DNA of 35,585 nt from Bacillota bacterium (GCA_023436765.1 JAEZHX010000118.1:1-35585); one strand, 5' to 3'; counted from the first letter of the stretch, positions 8,043-17,325 are shown. Notes: generated by a model from the letters alone, not told the origin. Numbers and translations are program-made.

Positions 8043-8580
8043 CTGAAATCCTCCCTTCCAATACTTCTTTTAATCGCTGCCTGGCTCGTGATAGCCGACT
8101 CTTGGCAGTGCCCTCTGCAATTCCCAGAGTATTTGCTGCCTCTGTTATGGTCATCTCCTGAAAGTATACACAAAGTACAACATCTCTGTACTTCTCAGGC
8201 AGGGATAGCACCGTCTGCTTAACCAGCTGGTTCGTATCCTGCTTCTCTACTGCTTCATAATCAGACTCGCTGACTATCGCATCCTCTTGATATTCCATCA
8301 TCGGTACAACCCGCTTGTTCCAGGCACTCTTCAAATAGTCCTTACAGGTATTGATGGTAATCCTTATGATCCATGTCTTAATGCTTGAATTTCCTTCAAA
8401 GGTGGAAAGCTTCTGGTTCACCTTGATAAACACATCCTGAAAAATATCCTCTGCCGTATGGACATCCTTGACATACATGTATGCTGTGCGCAGTACATCG
8501 TTTCCGTATTGCCTCATTAAGGTCTCTATGTCATATGCAGGTGATTCTTCGGAGATGTCGTTGCGTATTTCTTTTTGCAT
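8032..8580 (-). CDS. ECF-type RNA polymerase sigma factor
   Basis: A 182-residue sigma-70 family protein with only regions 2 and 4. Region 2 (about 20-90) includes the DVHTAEDIFQDVFIKV core-binding stretch and IKTWIIRITINTC. Region 4 (about 126-175) includes LSLPEKYRDVVLCVYF and the helix-turn-helix ITEAANTLGIAEGTAKSRLSR. It directs polymerase to a small stress or envelope regulon. It is followed by an overlapping probable anti-sigma gene. Upstream at 8718-8746 is an ECF-style promoter-like sequence, so positive autoregulation is likely. The start is ATG at 8580 with AGGGGG upstream. The SigW/SigV-like class is a guess; the ECF call is secure. Confidence 0.95.
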   Translation of the reverse strand: MQKEIRNDISEESPAYDIETLMRQYGNDVLRTAYMYVKDVHTAEDIFQDVFIKVNQKLSTFEGNSSIKTWIIRITINTCKDYLKSAWNKRVVPMMEYQEDAIVSESDYEAVEKQDTNQLVKQTVLSLPEKYRDVVLCVYFQEMTITEAANTLGIAEGTAKSRLSRARQRLKEVLEGRISDEF

Positions 8581-8717
8581 CCTATTATCCCCCTATTTGC
8601 TATACCTTTATCATCATCTGTCTTCCATATACTATATGGCAATAGTATACAAGTTCTGATAGACGATGTAAATGATAAAATGGATGCAAGCTGCTTTATC
8701 TTTGGCTTTCTGATGAT

Positions 8718-8746
8718 TAGACGCTGCATCCGAGTTATTCGTTCCA
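8718..8746 (-). promoter_or_regulatory. ECF-type promoter-like sequence upstream of the sigma gene
   Basis: On the minus strand TGGAAC (8741-8746), 17 nt, then CGTCTA (8718-8723). This resembles the (T)GAAC-N16/17-CGT(C/A) pattern of Firmicute ECF sigma promoters. It sits about 140 nt before the sigma ATG. Confidence 0.5.
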
Positions 8747-8839
8747 CAAAAATGACTGTTCCGACAAAGAAATTTTTGGCATATTAATTTTTTAAGGATA
8801 TTCTCAGATGGTTCTGTCAATCATAATCAGTTTGATTAT

Positions 8840-10594
8840 TTATACGAAGGAATTCTTTGGATCAAAGGCCATATGGTAGAGGTTCGCATAGACACCGTTC
8901 AAAGCCAAAAGCTCCTCATGACTGCCGGACTCTTTAATTCCTTCCTCCGTCAGCACCAGAATCTTCTTCGCATTCTTGATGGTGGTCAATCTGTGGGCAA
9001 TCACAAAGGTCGTCCTATTCTTTGCCAGCTTCTCAAGGGAATCCTGAACCACCTTCTCACTCTCGTTATCCAGGGAGGAGGTGGCCTCGTCAAAAATCAA
9101 AACCGGAGGGTTTTTTAGAAATACTCTGGCTATGCTTAACCGCTGCTTCTGACCGCCGGATAGCTTAATTCCCCTCTGTCCGATATAGGTATCATATCCG
9201 TCCGGAAGCCCCTGGATGAAATCATGCGCATTGGCATTTTTAGCAGCCTCTATGATCTCTTCCTCAGATGCGTCAGGTTTCCCGTAACGTATATTCTCCA
9301 TCACCGTACCAGCGAACAGATAGACATCCTGTTGAACGATACCAATGTTCTTCCGGAGAGATTTTAATCTGATCTTCCTGATATCTGTTCCATCAATGGT
9401 AATACTCCCCTCTGAAACCTCATAAAATCTTGGAATCAGGCTGCACATGGTTGTCTTGCCGACGCCGGAGGAGCCTACTAAGGCAACATACTCCCCTGCC
9501 TCCACCTTAAGGTCTATATTCCGGAACACCTCTGCTGCCGTATCCTGATATTTAAAGGCTACATTATGGAATTCTATTTCACCCTTAACCTCCTTTAAGG
9601 TCAGGGCTCCCGGCTGATCCACAATATCCGGTTCAACCTCCAGGATATCAAAGAACCGGTCAAAGCCGGTCATTCCGTTTTGGAACTGCTCGGTGAAATT
9701 AATCAGCTTCTTCACCGGATCGATCAGGTTGTTGATATATAATAAAAAGGTCAGTAGATCTCCGACATTGATGACCTTATGAGCGATGAACAGTCCCCCG
9801 CCTGCGATGACAGCCACATTAATCAGTCCCGTAAACAGAGAAAGCCCCGAGTGGAAGGTCGACATGTTCCGGTAGCTGTTTCGTTTGCTGTCGACGAATC
9901 TCCCATTCCCCTCCATGAATTTATCTATTTCCATGGACTCATTCGCAAAGGATTTGACCACTCGTATCCCGGACAGATTATCTTCAATCCTTGCATTAAT
10001 ATCTGCGATCCGCTCCCTGTTCCTCCGGAAGGCCCGGCTCATTCTTTTTCTCATATGAAAAGCAAACAGGAACATGATGGGGAGAAAAGCAAATACAATC
10101 AGAGTAAGCGGCAGGTCAATGCTGATCAGAATGACAAAGGCTCCGACGAATTTGATGATTGAGATTAAAATATCCTCGGGGCCATGATGACAAAGCTCCG
10201 AAACATCGAACAGATCATTGGTGATCCTAGACATCAGCTGTCCCGTCTTCTGATTATCATAGAAGTTAAAGGACAGCTTCTGATAATGCATGAAGAGGTC
10301 ATTTCTCATATCATATTCCATCTTGGCACCCATGATATGTCCCTGATAGGCGGTGAAATAGTTACTGACGAATTCCAGCAGTAAAAGACCGAGCATCAGA
10401 AAAAGCAGCTTAATGATCATCGGGGTAGCCTGTGCAATTTCATACTTTACTAATATGTCATTTGTTATGTATCTTACCACCATCGGATAGACCAATGAGA
10501 TTGCTGCTGATACAAGTGCAAAGAATAAGTCTGCATAGAATAATCCCCGATATGGTCGGTAATAGGATAAAAGCTTCTTCATTTTTTTACTCAT
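8840..10594 (-). CDS. ABC exporter, fused permease and ATPase (MsbA/LmrA type)
   Basis: I place the start at the ATG at 10594 (MSKKMKKLLSYYRPYRG), which has GGAG six nt upstream; an in-frame ATG at 10606 is also possible. The open frame extends upstream through the pfkA terminator and cannot all be coding. The 584-residue product has six membrane helices in the first 320 residues. A complete nucleotide-binding domain follows: Walker A GSSGVGKTT, Q-loop QQDVYLF, signature LSGGQKQR, Walker B VLIFDEATSSLD and switch His in IAHRLTT. Such half-transporters dimerise and export lipids, drugs or peptides using ATP. A single gene with no partner suggests a homodimer. Nothing nearby identifies the substrate. 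Confidence 0.93.
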   Translation of the reverse strand: MSKKMKKLLSYYRPYRGLFYADLFFALVSAAISLVYPMVVRYITNDILVKYEIAQATPMIIKLLFLMLGLLLLEFVSNYFTAYQGHIMGAKMEYDMRNDLFMHYQKLSFNFYDNQKTGQLMSRITNDLFDVSELCHHGPEDILISIIKFVGAFVILISIDLPLTLIVFAFLPIMFLFAFHMRKRMSRAFRRNRERIADINARIEDNLSGIRVVKSFANESMEIDKFMEGNGRFVDSKRNSYRNMSTFHSGLSLFTGLINVAVIAGGGLFIAHKVINVGDLLTFLLYINNLIDPVKKLINFTEQFQNGMTGFDRFFDILEVEPDIVDQPGALTLKEVKGEIEFHNVAFKYQDTAAEVFRNIDLKVEAGEYVALVGSSGVGKTTMCSLIPRFYEVSEGSITIDGTDIRKIRLKSLRKNIGIVQQDVYLFAGTVMENIRYGKPDASEEEIIEAAKNANAHDFIQGLPDGYDTYIGQRGIKLSGGQKQRLSIARVFLKNPPVLIFDEATSSLDNESEKVVQDSLEKLAKNRTTFVIAHRLTTIKNAKKILVLTEEGIKESGSHEELLALNGVYANLYHMAFDPKNSFV

Positions 10595-10667
10595 GTCTGA
10601 CTCCATTCTGCCTTCAAAAAAGGCGGATCCCGAAGTAATAATAAATACCGGACCTATTTCCGGATAT

Positions 10668-10694
10668 GAAAAGGGCTGTTTCTGTGAAACAGCC
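10668..10694 (-). terminator. Terminator after pfkA
   Basis: GGCTGTTTC (10674-10682) pairs perfectly with 10686-10694 across a 3-nt loop. On the minus strand it is followed by CTTTTC. It ends the dnaE-pfkA transcript, about 90 nt past the pfkA stop and before the ABC exporter start. Confidence 0.8.
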
Positions 10695-10785
10695 TTAGCA
10701 ATAATTTCCTGTTCTATTTCAGCTGTCAGCAAGACTGATTGTATTACCAGCCGATAAATCAGGTATGCCGATCTCTTACGATTGG

Positions 10786-11760
10786 CTATTTAGATAATCT
10801 CTTAGAAAGGTCATACATATACTGATCTATATCCTTCGTCATTGCAAGAGCTTCTTCAATATCATAATCCACAAACTCGCCGTGCATATGAGCGATGATT
10901 CGATTGGTTCCGCCGGCACACAGGATATCCACAGCCTTCGCACCCATTGCTGATGCATAGTAACGGTCCCTTGCAGTAGGGCTTCCGCCTCTCTGGGCAT
11001 GGCCGATGATCGTAGCTCTGGTCTCCATCCCGGTAGCAGCTTCAATTCTCTTCGCCATTCCATAGGAATCACCGATGCCTTCCGCATTGATGATAATATA
11101 GTGCTTCTTGCCGGATTCACGTCTGTTATTAATCTTATTGATGATTCTCTGCTCATCATAATCATAACGCTCTGTGATCAGGATTTCCTCTGCACCGTTT
11201 GAGATACCGCACCATAATGCAATATATCCGGCGTTTCTACCCATAACTTCAATGATGCTGCAGCGTTCGTGGGAGGTGGAAGTATCCCGGACCTTATCAA
11301 TCGTCTCCATGGCTGTATTGACAGCGGTATCAAAACCGATGGTATAATCCGTACAGGAAATATCCAGGTCAATCGTGCCGGGTATACCTACAGCATTCAC
11401 GCCACGCTTGGCAAGAGCCTGAGCACCCTTAAAGGAGCCGTCACCGCCGATAACCACGAGTCCGTCAATCCCATGCTTTTTGCAAATCTCAGCACCCTTA
11501 TCCTGTCCCTCCGGCTTAACGAATTCCGGGCAACGGGCTGTATAAAGTATGGTTCCTCCGCGTTGGATAATATCCGATACACTCTTGGAATCCATCTCGA
11601 CAATGTCTTCTTCCAATAACCCCATGTAACCTCTTCTGATTCCTTTCACATTGACGCCTTCCGCTAATGCAGTCCTGACAACTGCACGAATGGCAGCATT
11701 CATACCCGGCGCATCCCCACCGCTTGTTAATACTCCAATGGTTTTTACTTTACTTGCCAT
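10786..11760 (-). CDS. pfkA: ATP-dependent 6-phosphofructokinase
   Basis: A 324-residue enzyme that phosphorylates fructose 6-phosphate to the 1,6-bisphosphate, the committed step of glycolysis. It shows TSGGDAPGMNAAIR at the N-terminus, the nucleotide loop GGDGSFKGA (Gly-Gly-Asp-Gly favours ATP over PPi), the catalytic loop PGTIDLDI with both Asp kept (most enzymes have IDNDI), the MGRNAGYIA motif and GHAQRGGSPTARDR near the C-terminus. Length is typical. GGAGG precedes the ATG at 11760. It lies 37 nt after dnaE, presumably in the same transcript, and is followed by a terminator. The dnaE-pfkA pairing is common in clostridia. Confidence 0.97.
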   Translation of the reverse strand: MASKVKTIGVLTSGGDAPGMNAAIRAVVRTALAEGVNVKGIRRGYMGLLEEDIVEMDSKSVSDIIQRGGTILYTARCPEFVKPEGQDKGAEICKKHGIDGLVVIGGDGSFKGAQALAKRGVNAVGIPGTIDLDISCTDYTIGFDTAVNTAMETIDKVRDTSTSHERCSIIEVMGRNAGYIALWCGISNGAEEILITERYDYDEQRIINKINNRRESGKKHYIIINAEGIGDSYGMAKRIEAATGMETRATIIGHAQRGGSPTARDRYYASAMGAKAVDILCAGGTNRIIAHMHGEFVDYDIEEALAMTKDIDQYMYDLSKRLSK

Positions 11761-11797
11761 TATTTTTCCTCCGCTTCATCTTAAGGTCTATAGTATT

Positions 11798-14700
11798 CTA
11801 GACCATTTTTCTCATATTTTCAATACTCTTTTCCGTAATTCGAACATTTTCTTCCAGATATATTGTCTTCAGTCTGTCGACAAGTTCCTTCCCTGCTTTC
11901 GTACTCCTGCTTTTCGGCAGCTTCTTGATCTGCTTCTCTGCAGTACAGTAGATCGTGACCGTATCATTTCCGTCATATTCCCCTAACAGGGAGAATAAAG
12001 CGGACTCATCCTTAAGATAATCTCTGACACTGGGATACTTGATCCAGACCTCCTTCTGGATACTGTCAAAGGGGATAATCTCCTGGCAGATCAGCTTCGC
12101 AGCCTTATCCTCCTCGACGGTTACCTTACCACGGACGAAGATCTTCGTATCCATCTCCAGAAGCTGCTTATACTTCTCAAAGTCCTTCGGGAATAGAATG
12201 ATTTCCACAGTTCCAAACAGATCCTCCAGCATCAGAAAGGCCATCATACTGTTATTTCTCGTAGATTTGACTGTCTTGCCGGTAATCATTCCGCCGATCA
12301 GTTCCATATTCCCATCCTCTGCCTTCGGCCTTCCGGTCTCTTCATCAATCTGAAAGTCATTGGAGTAAGCTGTTGCATTCTTACGAATCCGTTCCTCATA
12401 TTCCTCCAGCGGATGCCCGCTCACATAGATTCCGAGAACCTCTTTCTCTAAGGCAAGCAGCTGGTCCTTACTATATTCACTGACCTCGGGCATGGACATC
12501 TCATAGTCCTTCAGCTCCTCTTCCCCTGCAATATCAAACAGGGTCATCTGACCCGTCAGAGATTTCTTCTTATCCGCTGCCAGCTGGTCTAATATCTGGA
12601 TATAGCTCATCATAAGCTGTCTGCGGTTCGGATGAAGATTACTGAAGACACCGGCTTTAATAAAGCTCTCTACGGTCCGCTTATTGACTTCCTTCCCCGA
12701 CAGTCGGGCTGCGAAGTCCTTCAGGCTCAGGTAAGGACCATTTTCATCCCTCTCCTGTACGATGGCCTGGATGACCGGTCTTCCCACACCCTTGATTGCA
12801 GACAGGGCATACCGGATTGCTCCGTTTGATACGGTGAACACCGCATCTCCCTCATTGATATCAGGAGGCAGTATCTGAATATCCATCTGTCTGCAGGTGT
12901 AGATATATTCCGAAACCTTACCGGGATTATCAATCACGGAGGTCATTAGTGCCGCCATGAATTCCACAGGATAATAGCATTTCAGATAGGCTGTCTCATA
13001 GGATATCACAGCATAGGCTGCAGCGTGGGATTTATTGAAAGCATATTTCGCAAAATCCATCATTTCATCAAAGATATGGTTCGCCACTGCCTCCGGGATG
13101 CCATTCTTCACACAGCCCGGTACCCCCTCCTCAGCATTGCCATGAACAAAGGTCTGCCGCTCCTTGATCATAACGGATTCCTTCTTCTTGGACATGGCTC
13201 TGCGCACCAGGTCACTGCGTCCATAGCTGTACCCGGCCAGATCTCGAACGATCTGCATGACCTGCTCCTGATATACGATACAGCCATAGGTCGGCGACAG
13301 GATGGGCTCCAGTTGCGGGCATTCATAAGATATCTTTCCGGATTCATTTTTTCCCTTTACGTATTTGGGGATGAAATCCATCGGACCCGGCCGATAGAGG
13401 GCAATACCTGCGATGATATCCTCGAGGGTCCTGGGCTTTAATTCCTTCATGAAGCTCTTCATCCCGGAGCTCTCCAGCTGGAACACACCCTCTGTCTTTG
13501 CGGAGGAAATTAATTCATATACCTTGAAATCATTATAATCTATCTGTTGTATATCAAATTTATTCGCGGCATCCCGGTTCTTATTGACGAGAGCGACCGC
13601 ATTCTGAATCACCGTAAGCGTCCTGAGCCCCAGGAAATCCATCTTTAACAGTCCGAGCTCCTCAAGAGTTGTCATCGGGAACTGAGTTGTAACAGAATCG
13701 TCGGAGGATCTGGATAGGGGGACATATTCCATGATGCTTTCCTTACCGATCACGACCCCGGCTGCATGCATCGAGGTATGCCTGGGAAGTCCCTCCAGTC
13801 TCTTGGACATATCAATCAGATATTTTACATCAGGATCACCCTCATACAGCTTATTCAGATCCGGGTTGGATTTCAGAGCTTTCTCTATTGTTATTCCGAT
13901 CTCGGTCGGTATCATCTTCGCTACGGTATCCACCTGGGCATAGGGAAGATCCAGCGCACGGCCCACGTCCCGAATGACCGCCCGTGCAGCCATCGTTCCG
14001 AAGGTTACGATTTGCACAACCTTATCCTTCCCGTATTTCGTCGTAACATAATCAATGACCTCCTGCCTGCGCTCGAAGCAGAAGTCGATATCGATATCGG
14101 GCATCGTTAGTCGCTCGGGATTTAGGAAACGCTCAAACAGCAGGTTGTATCTAATCGGATCAATATCCGTGATCTCCAGGGCATAGGATACGATGGAGCC
14201 AGCAGCAGAGCCTCTGCCCGGGCCCACCATGATATCATTGTCCTTCGCATACTTTATGAAGTCCCAGGTGATCAGGAAATAATCCACGAAGCCCATGTTC
14301 TTAATGGTCTCCAGCTCGTAATCCAATCTATCCGATAAGTCCTTCGACACCTCTGCGTAACGGTTCTTCAGACCCTCCCTGCATAGCAGGGTCAGGTATT
14401 CGAAGGCACTGTAAGGTGCCGGAACCGGATAAACCGGGAGCTTGTATTCTCCGAAGGCAATCGTGACATTACAGCGCTTCGCAATTTCATAGGTTTGTTC
14501 CAGTGCTTCTTTGGCATAGGGGAAGACGGAATACATCTCCTCCGGGGATTTCAAATAATACTGCCCCCCCTCATAACGCATCCGGTTCTCCTCATTCACC
14601 TTCTTCTGGGTCTGAATACAGAGCAGGATATCATGGGGATCAGCGTCCTCCGCATAGGTATAATGGACATCATTCGTAGCTACGAGCTTAATTCCGGTAT

Positions 14701-15286
14701 CCTGGGACATCCGAATCAGTCCCTGATTTACGGTCTTTTGCTCCGGAATTCCATGATCCTGAAGCTCCAGGAAGAAATTATCCTCCCCGAAGATCCTCCT
14801 ATATTTCAGGGCTGCTTCTTTCGCTTCTGCATAAAAGCCCCTTCGCAGGTTGCCGGCAACTTCTCCGCCCAGACAGGCACTTAGAGCAATAATTCCTTCA
14901 TGATACTGTTCTAAAATCTCATAGTCTATTCTAGGTTTATAATAAAAGCCCTCCAGGAAACCAATGGAGACGATCTTGATCAGATTCTGATAGCCTGTAT
15001 TATTCTCAGCCAACAATACCAGATGGTGGTAACGCTCTTCGGATGTCCCTGCCTCCCTGTCCATTCTGGAGTTCGGTGCGACATAGACCTCACAGCCAAT
15101 AATCGGCTTGATCCCCTCCGTCACGCAGGCCTTGTAGAAATCAATCACGCCATACATAACACCATGATCCGTGATGGACAGACTATCCATGCCCAGCTCC
15201 TTGGCACGGAGCACAAGCTCCTTGATCTTGCCGGAGCCATCCAGAAGACTATATTCCGTATGTAAATGTAAATGTGTAAAGTTCAT
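11798..15286 (-). CDS. dnaE: DNA polymerase III subunit alpha (DnaE type)
   Basis: A 1162-residue polymerase of DnaE1-like length. The N-terminal PHP domain begins at residue 4 with HLHTEYSLLDG and continues with SITDHGVMYG. The polymerase core includes GPGRGSAAGS and the catalytic triple-Asp motif PDIDIDF, then FGTMAARAVIRDVGR, with fingers such as YQEQVMQI and KKKESVM. Tandem HhH and OB-fold regions follow (MITGKTVKSTRNNSMMAF...LEDLFGTVEIILFP). It lacks the exonuclease insertion and zinc motif of PolC, so a separate PolC is expected elsewhere. AGGAGGGAGGAAGG precedes the ATG. A sigma-A-type promoter is visible at 15332-15360. It is first in an operon with pfkA. Confidence 0.97.
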   Translation of the reverse strand: MNFTHLHLHTEYSLLDGSGKIKELVLRAKELGMDSLSITDHGVMYGVIDFYKACVTEGIKPIIGCEVYVAPNSRMDREAGTSEERYHHLVLLAENNTGYQNLIKIVSIGFLEGFYYKPRIDYEILEQYHEGIIALSACLGGEVAGNLRRGFYAEAKEAALKYRRIFGEDNFFLELQDHGIPEQKTVNQGLIRMSQDTGIKLVATNDVHYTYAEDADPHDILLCIQTQKKVNEENRMRYEGGQYYLKSPEEMYSVFPYAKEALEQTYEIAKRCNVTIAFGEYKLPVYPVPAPYSAFEYLTLLCREGLKNRYAEVSKDLSDRLDYELETIKNMGFVDYFLITWDFIKYAKDNDIMVGPGRGSAAGSIVSYALEITDIDPIRYNLLFERFLNPERLTMPDIDIDFCFERRQEVIDYVTTKYGKDKVVQIVTFGTMAARAVIRDVGRALDLPYAQVDTVAKMIPTEIGITIEKALKSNPDLNKLYEGDPDVKYLIDMSKRLEGLPRHTSMHAAGVVIGKESIMEYVPLSRSSDDSVTTQFPMTTLEELGLLKMDFLGLRTLTVIQNAVALVNKNRDAANKFDIQQIDYNDFKVYELISSAKTEGVFQLESSGMKSFMKELKPRTLEDIIAGIALYRPGPMDFIPKYVKGKNESGKISYECPQLEPILSPTYGCIVYQEQVMQIVRDLAGYSYGRSDLVRRAMSKKKESVMIKERQTFVHGNAEEGVPGCVKNGIPEAVANHIFDEMMDFAKYAFNKSHAAAYAVISYETAYLKCYYPVEFMAALMTSVIDNPGKVSEYIYTCRQMDIQILPPDINEGDAVFTVSNGAIRYALSAIKGVGRPVIQAIVQERDENGPYLSLKDFAARLSGKEVNKRTVESFIKAGVFSNLHPNRRQLMMSYIQILDQLAADKKKSLTGQMTLFDIAGEEELKDYEMSMPEVSEYSKDQLLALEKEVLGIYVSGHPLEEYEERIRKNATAYSNDFQIDEETGRPKAEDGNMELIGGMITGKTVKSTRNNSMMAFLMLEDLFGTVEIILFPKDFEKYKQLLEMDTKIFVRGKVTVEEDKAAKLICQEIIPFDSIQKEVWIKYPSVRDYLKDESALFSLLGEYDGNDTVTIYCTAEKQIKKLPKSRSTKAGKELVDRLKTIYLEENVRITEKSIENMRKMV

Positions 15287-15331
15287 AACCTTCCTCCCTC
15301 CTGACTGCTCCGCTATTTTATAGCTTATTCT

Positions 15332-15360
15332 ATTTTATCATTGTGAAACCTGTGAAGCAA
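15332..15360 (-). promoter_or_regulatory. Sigma-A-type promoter of dnaE-pfkA, with direct repeats
   Basis: On the minus strand TTGCTT (15355-15360), a 17-nt spacer and TAAAAT (15332-15337), about 45 nt before the dnaE ATG. The 13-mer ATTTTATCATTGT at 15332-15344 overlaps this promoter and recurs exactly at 15363-15375. The second copy extends into a CAATGAT/ATCATTG dyad, which could be an operator. Confidence 0.6.
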
Positions 15361-15436
15361 TGATTTTATCATTGTACTTACAGTAACATTCTCACAGGAA
15401 CTACAGTTGATGAAAGAAAGCTTCATAGATGTATGA

Positions 15437-15478
15437 TAAAAAAAGGAATCTCCTCGATCAGATCGAAAAGATTCCTTA
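15437..15478 (-). terminator. Terminator after the deacetylase gene
   Basis: AAGGAATC (15443-15450) pairs with 15470-15477, with an inner TCGA/TCGA helix. On the minus strand a run of T follows (A run 15438-15444). It lies a few nt after the stop at 15483. Confidence 0.85.
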
Positions 15479-15482
15479 TTGT

Positions 15483-16925
15483 TTACCAATTCCTGGGAGG
15501 ACGTTCCGGGTCGATAATCTTACTCAGATCATCGAATAAATCCGTCAATCTTTCAGGGAATTGTAACATTGCCTGTCCATCCAGCGGTCTTCTGGTCATT
15601 CTTACATAGTCGTTCTTAATATGCATCCAGGGGCCCTTATTTACACCACAGTAGTAATTGAAGCCCATTTTCTTCAGCATAGCGAACTTATCGCTGCTAT
15701 AGTGACCCATGGTGGTCTCAATATCTATACCATAGGGGAAAATCAGAATATCAGTAGGTCCGGTGATGGGTTCCACCTCATCCCTCCAGCGCTTTGCATC
15801 GGTCTCAACCTGAGCAAAGGTTCTGGTCTGCATATTCTTATGGCCCCAGGAATGAGAAGCAAATTCCCAGCCGTTTGCCTTCATGGCATCTGCCACGGCC
15901 TTCGCTGACTCCTTATCCTGCTCATAGGTCGGTGAGGCCGGATCATTCGTCCGGTAACCCAATGCGCCCTCATATCCGGTCAAAGCGATGATACCCTTCG
16001 CTCCACGATAGGAAAAATCCGGATGTTCTTCTACAAACTCATCAATAATCGGAACCATGTCATAAGCACCATAGGAGATAGTGCCATCCTTAAGTGTCAT
16101 CTCGCAGGTTACCTTACCATCCTCACCAATCACCAGGCGGGTAGCAAAGCCGTCACCCTTCATATACTCATAATAGTTGACATCATCCTGGGATAAAACA
16201 AAGGGTTTCTTTCCCTGTGGAAGATAGATTTCCTGGGCTTCAAACTCTTTGGTACCGTCTTCCTTGGTAACCTCCTTGGCAATGTCATGGATACTGATCA
16301 GCACATAACCATCCTCATACATTTCCTGCATCATTTGTTTAAATTCATATATGGTAGTCATATACATGTTATATCCGGCATTCGTATAATCATCATCAAA
16401 CGCAAGAGAATTGTCTGCGACTAAGGAATGAAAGAAGACGTGGTTAAACTGGGTAACCGAATCATAGGAACCGCCGTACAGAACTAAGGTTGCCTTCTCT
16501 GCCTCGATATCGGCAATCGCTTTCGTAAGAACCGGATATACCTGATATCCGCCTTCCTTCCCCTGATAACCCTTAATCAATTCAATTGCGCCATCATAAT
16601 CATAACTTAGGGTAAGCTGTTTTGCCTGTGTAATCAGCTCTTCCCTTGCAGCGGCTTCCTTCTGAAGTCTCTCCTGTTCTGCAAGAGCTTCCTTCTCCTC
16701 CGGAGTCAGTTCATCTTCCTTGTCCGGCTGCTTCTCCGAATCATCAGCCATACTATTTTCTGTATTGTCCTTAACTTCCTCTCCGGTTTTTGAATCCTTA
16801 TTCAGATTCGTAACAACATAATAAGTGCCGAATAGAAGTAAAACAATCACTATTTCAAGCAGAACGATCCACTTTAATCTGCCCTTCGATTTGCTGGGTT
16901 TCTTCCGGTTATTCGTCACCGTCAT
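15483..16925 (-). CDS. Membrane-anchored polysaccharide deacetylase-like (NodB/CE4) protein
   Basis: I start at the ATG at 16925 (MTVTNNRKKP), which has GAAAGGGGTG upstream; the frame could extend 12 codons further. The 480-residue product has a basic N-terminus, one membrane anchor at about 18-38, a charged Glu/Lys coiled linker to about 110 and an outside catalytic region. The CE4 metal site is partly visible: HSWGH at about 358-362 gives the two His, and SQDD at about 245-248 stands where TFDD is usual. IFPYG follows as a later motif. The family removes N-acetyl groups from peptidoglycan or other glycans using a divalent metal. The altered first motif makes the substrate uncertain. It is monocistronic, with TATAAT at 16991-16996 upstream and a terminator just after. 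Confidence 0.8.
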   Translation of the reverse strand: MTVTNNRKKPSKSKGRLKWIVLLEIVIVLLLFGTYYVVTNLNKDSKTGEEVKDNTENSMADDSEKQPDKEDELTPEEKEALAEQERLQKEAAAREELITQAKQLTLSYDYDGAIELIKGYQGKEGGYQVYPVLTKAIADIEAEKATLVLYGGSYDSVTQFNHVFFHSLVADNSLAFDDDYTNAGYNMYMTTIYEFKQMMQEMYEDGYVLISIHDIAKEVTKEDGTKEFEAQEIYLPQGKKPFVLSQDDVNYYEYMKGDGFATRLVIGEDGKVTCEMTLKDGTISYGAYDMVPIIDEFVEEHPDFSYRGAKGIIALTGYEGALGYRTNDPASPTYEQDKESAKAVADAMKANGWEFASHSWGHKNMQTRTFAQVETDAKRWRDEVEPITGPTDILIFPYGIDIETTMGHYSSDKFAMLKKMGFNYYCGVNKGPWMHIKNDYVRMTRRPLDGQAMLQFPERLTDLFDDLSKIIDPERPPRNW

Positions 16926-16990
16926 AAACACCCCTTTCTTCTTTGTAAAACTAAACCCCATATATATTAGAATTGTCCCATAACACTATT

Positions 16991-16996
16991 ATTATA
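16991..16996 (-). promoter_or_regulatory. Probable extended -10 of the deacetylase gene
   Basis: On the minus strand TGTTATAAT (TG one nt before TATAAT) lies about 65 nt before the ATG at 16925. No good -35 is found at the right distance, which fits an extended -10 promoter. Confidence 0.45.
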
Positions 16997-17130
16997 ACAC
17001 ATATATGATTCGATTTCCTTACAAAAAAATTAAACTTTTATGTCAAAAAAAGCACAAATCGCACCAATACGGGAGGGGGCACTTCATAATTTCTAAATAT
17101 ATAACTCAATTAACAAAGATACGGATCAGC

Positions 17131-17325
17131 GCGCCGGTTCCCAGAGTATAGGGCAGCGCCATAAAACAAGCTCGATTTCCGGGAGTTGCTGCAGGCGTTT
17201 ATTACGTTTCGCTCCTCACTGATAGGTACGTCGTTCGCTCGCGAAACGAACTAGCCTGCAGCAACCCACTCGAAAATCGGCTCATCGTTTTCTGGCCTCT
17301 GCCCTCCCCCCCTGGGAACCGGCAC
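17131..17325. repeat. 193-bp imperfect palindrome in the gene-free region
   Basis: The outer arms GCCGGTTCCCAG (17133-17144) and its exact complement (17312-17323) enclose further matches: GGGCAG with CTGCCC, AAAAC with GTTTT, and CGATTT with AAATCG. An inner perfect 12-bp stem GTTGCTGCAGGC (17185-17196 with 17254-17265) follows, then CGTTTCG (17205-17211) with 17242-17248. The central loop of 30 nt is rich in CG. The inside carries no open frame of note. It resembles a non-autonomous palindromic repeat (MITE-like or REP-like) more than a terminator, because no T-run follows either arm. Confidence 0.75.

Noticed and set aside
8581..8839. Small open frames between the sigma gene and the ABC exporter
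   Set aside because: Overlap the ECF promoter-like region on both strands and lack ribosome sites and recognisable features.
10786..11760. PPi-dependent phosphofructokinase
   Set aside because: The GGDGS loop has Gly where PPi enzymes usually have Asp, so ATP use is favoured.
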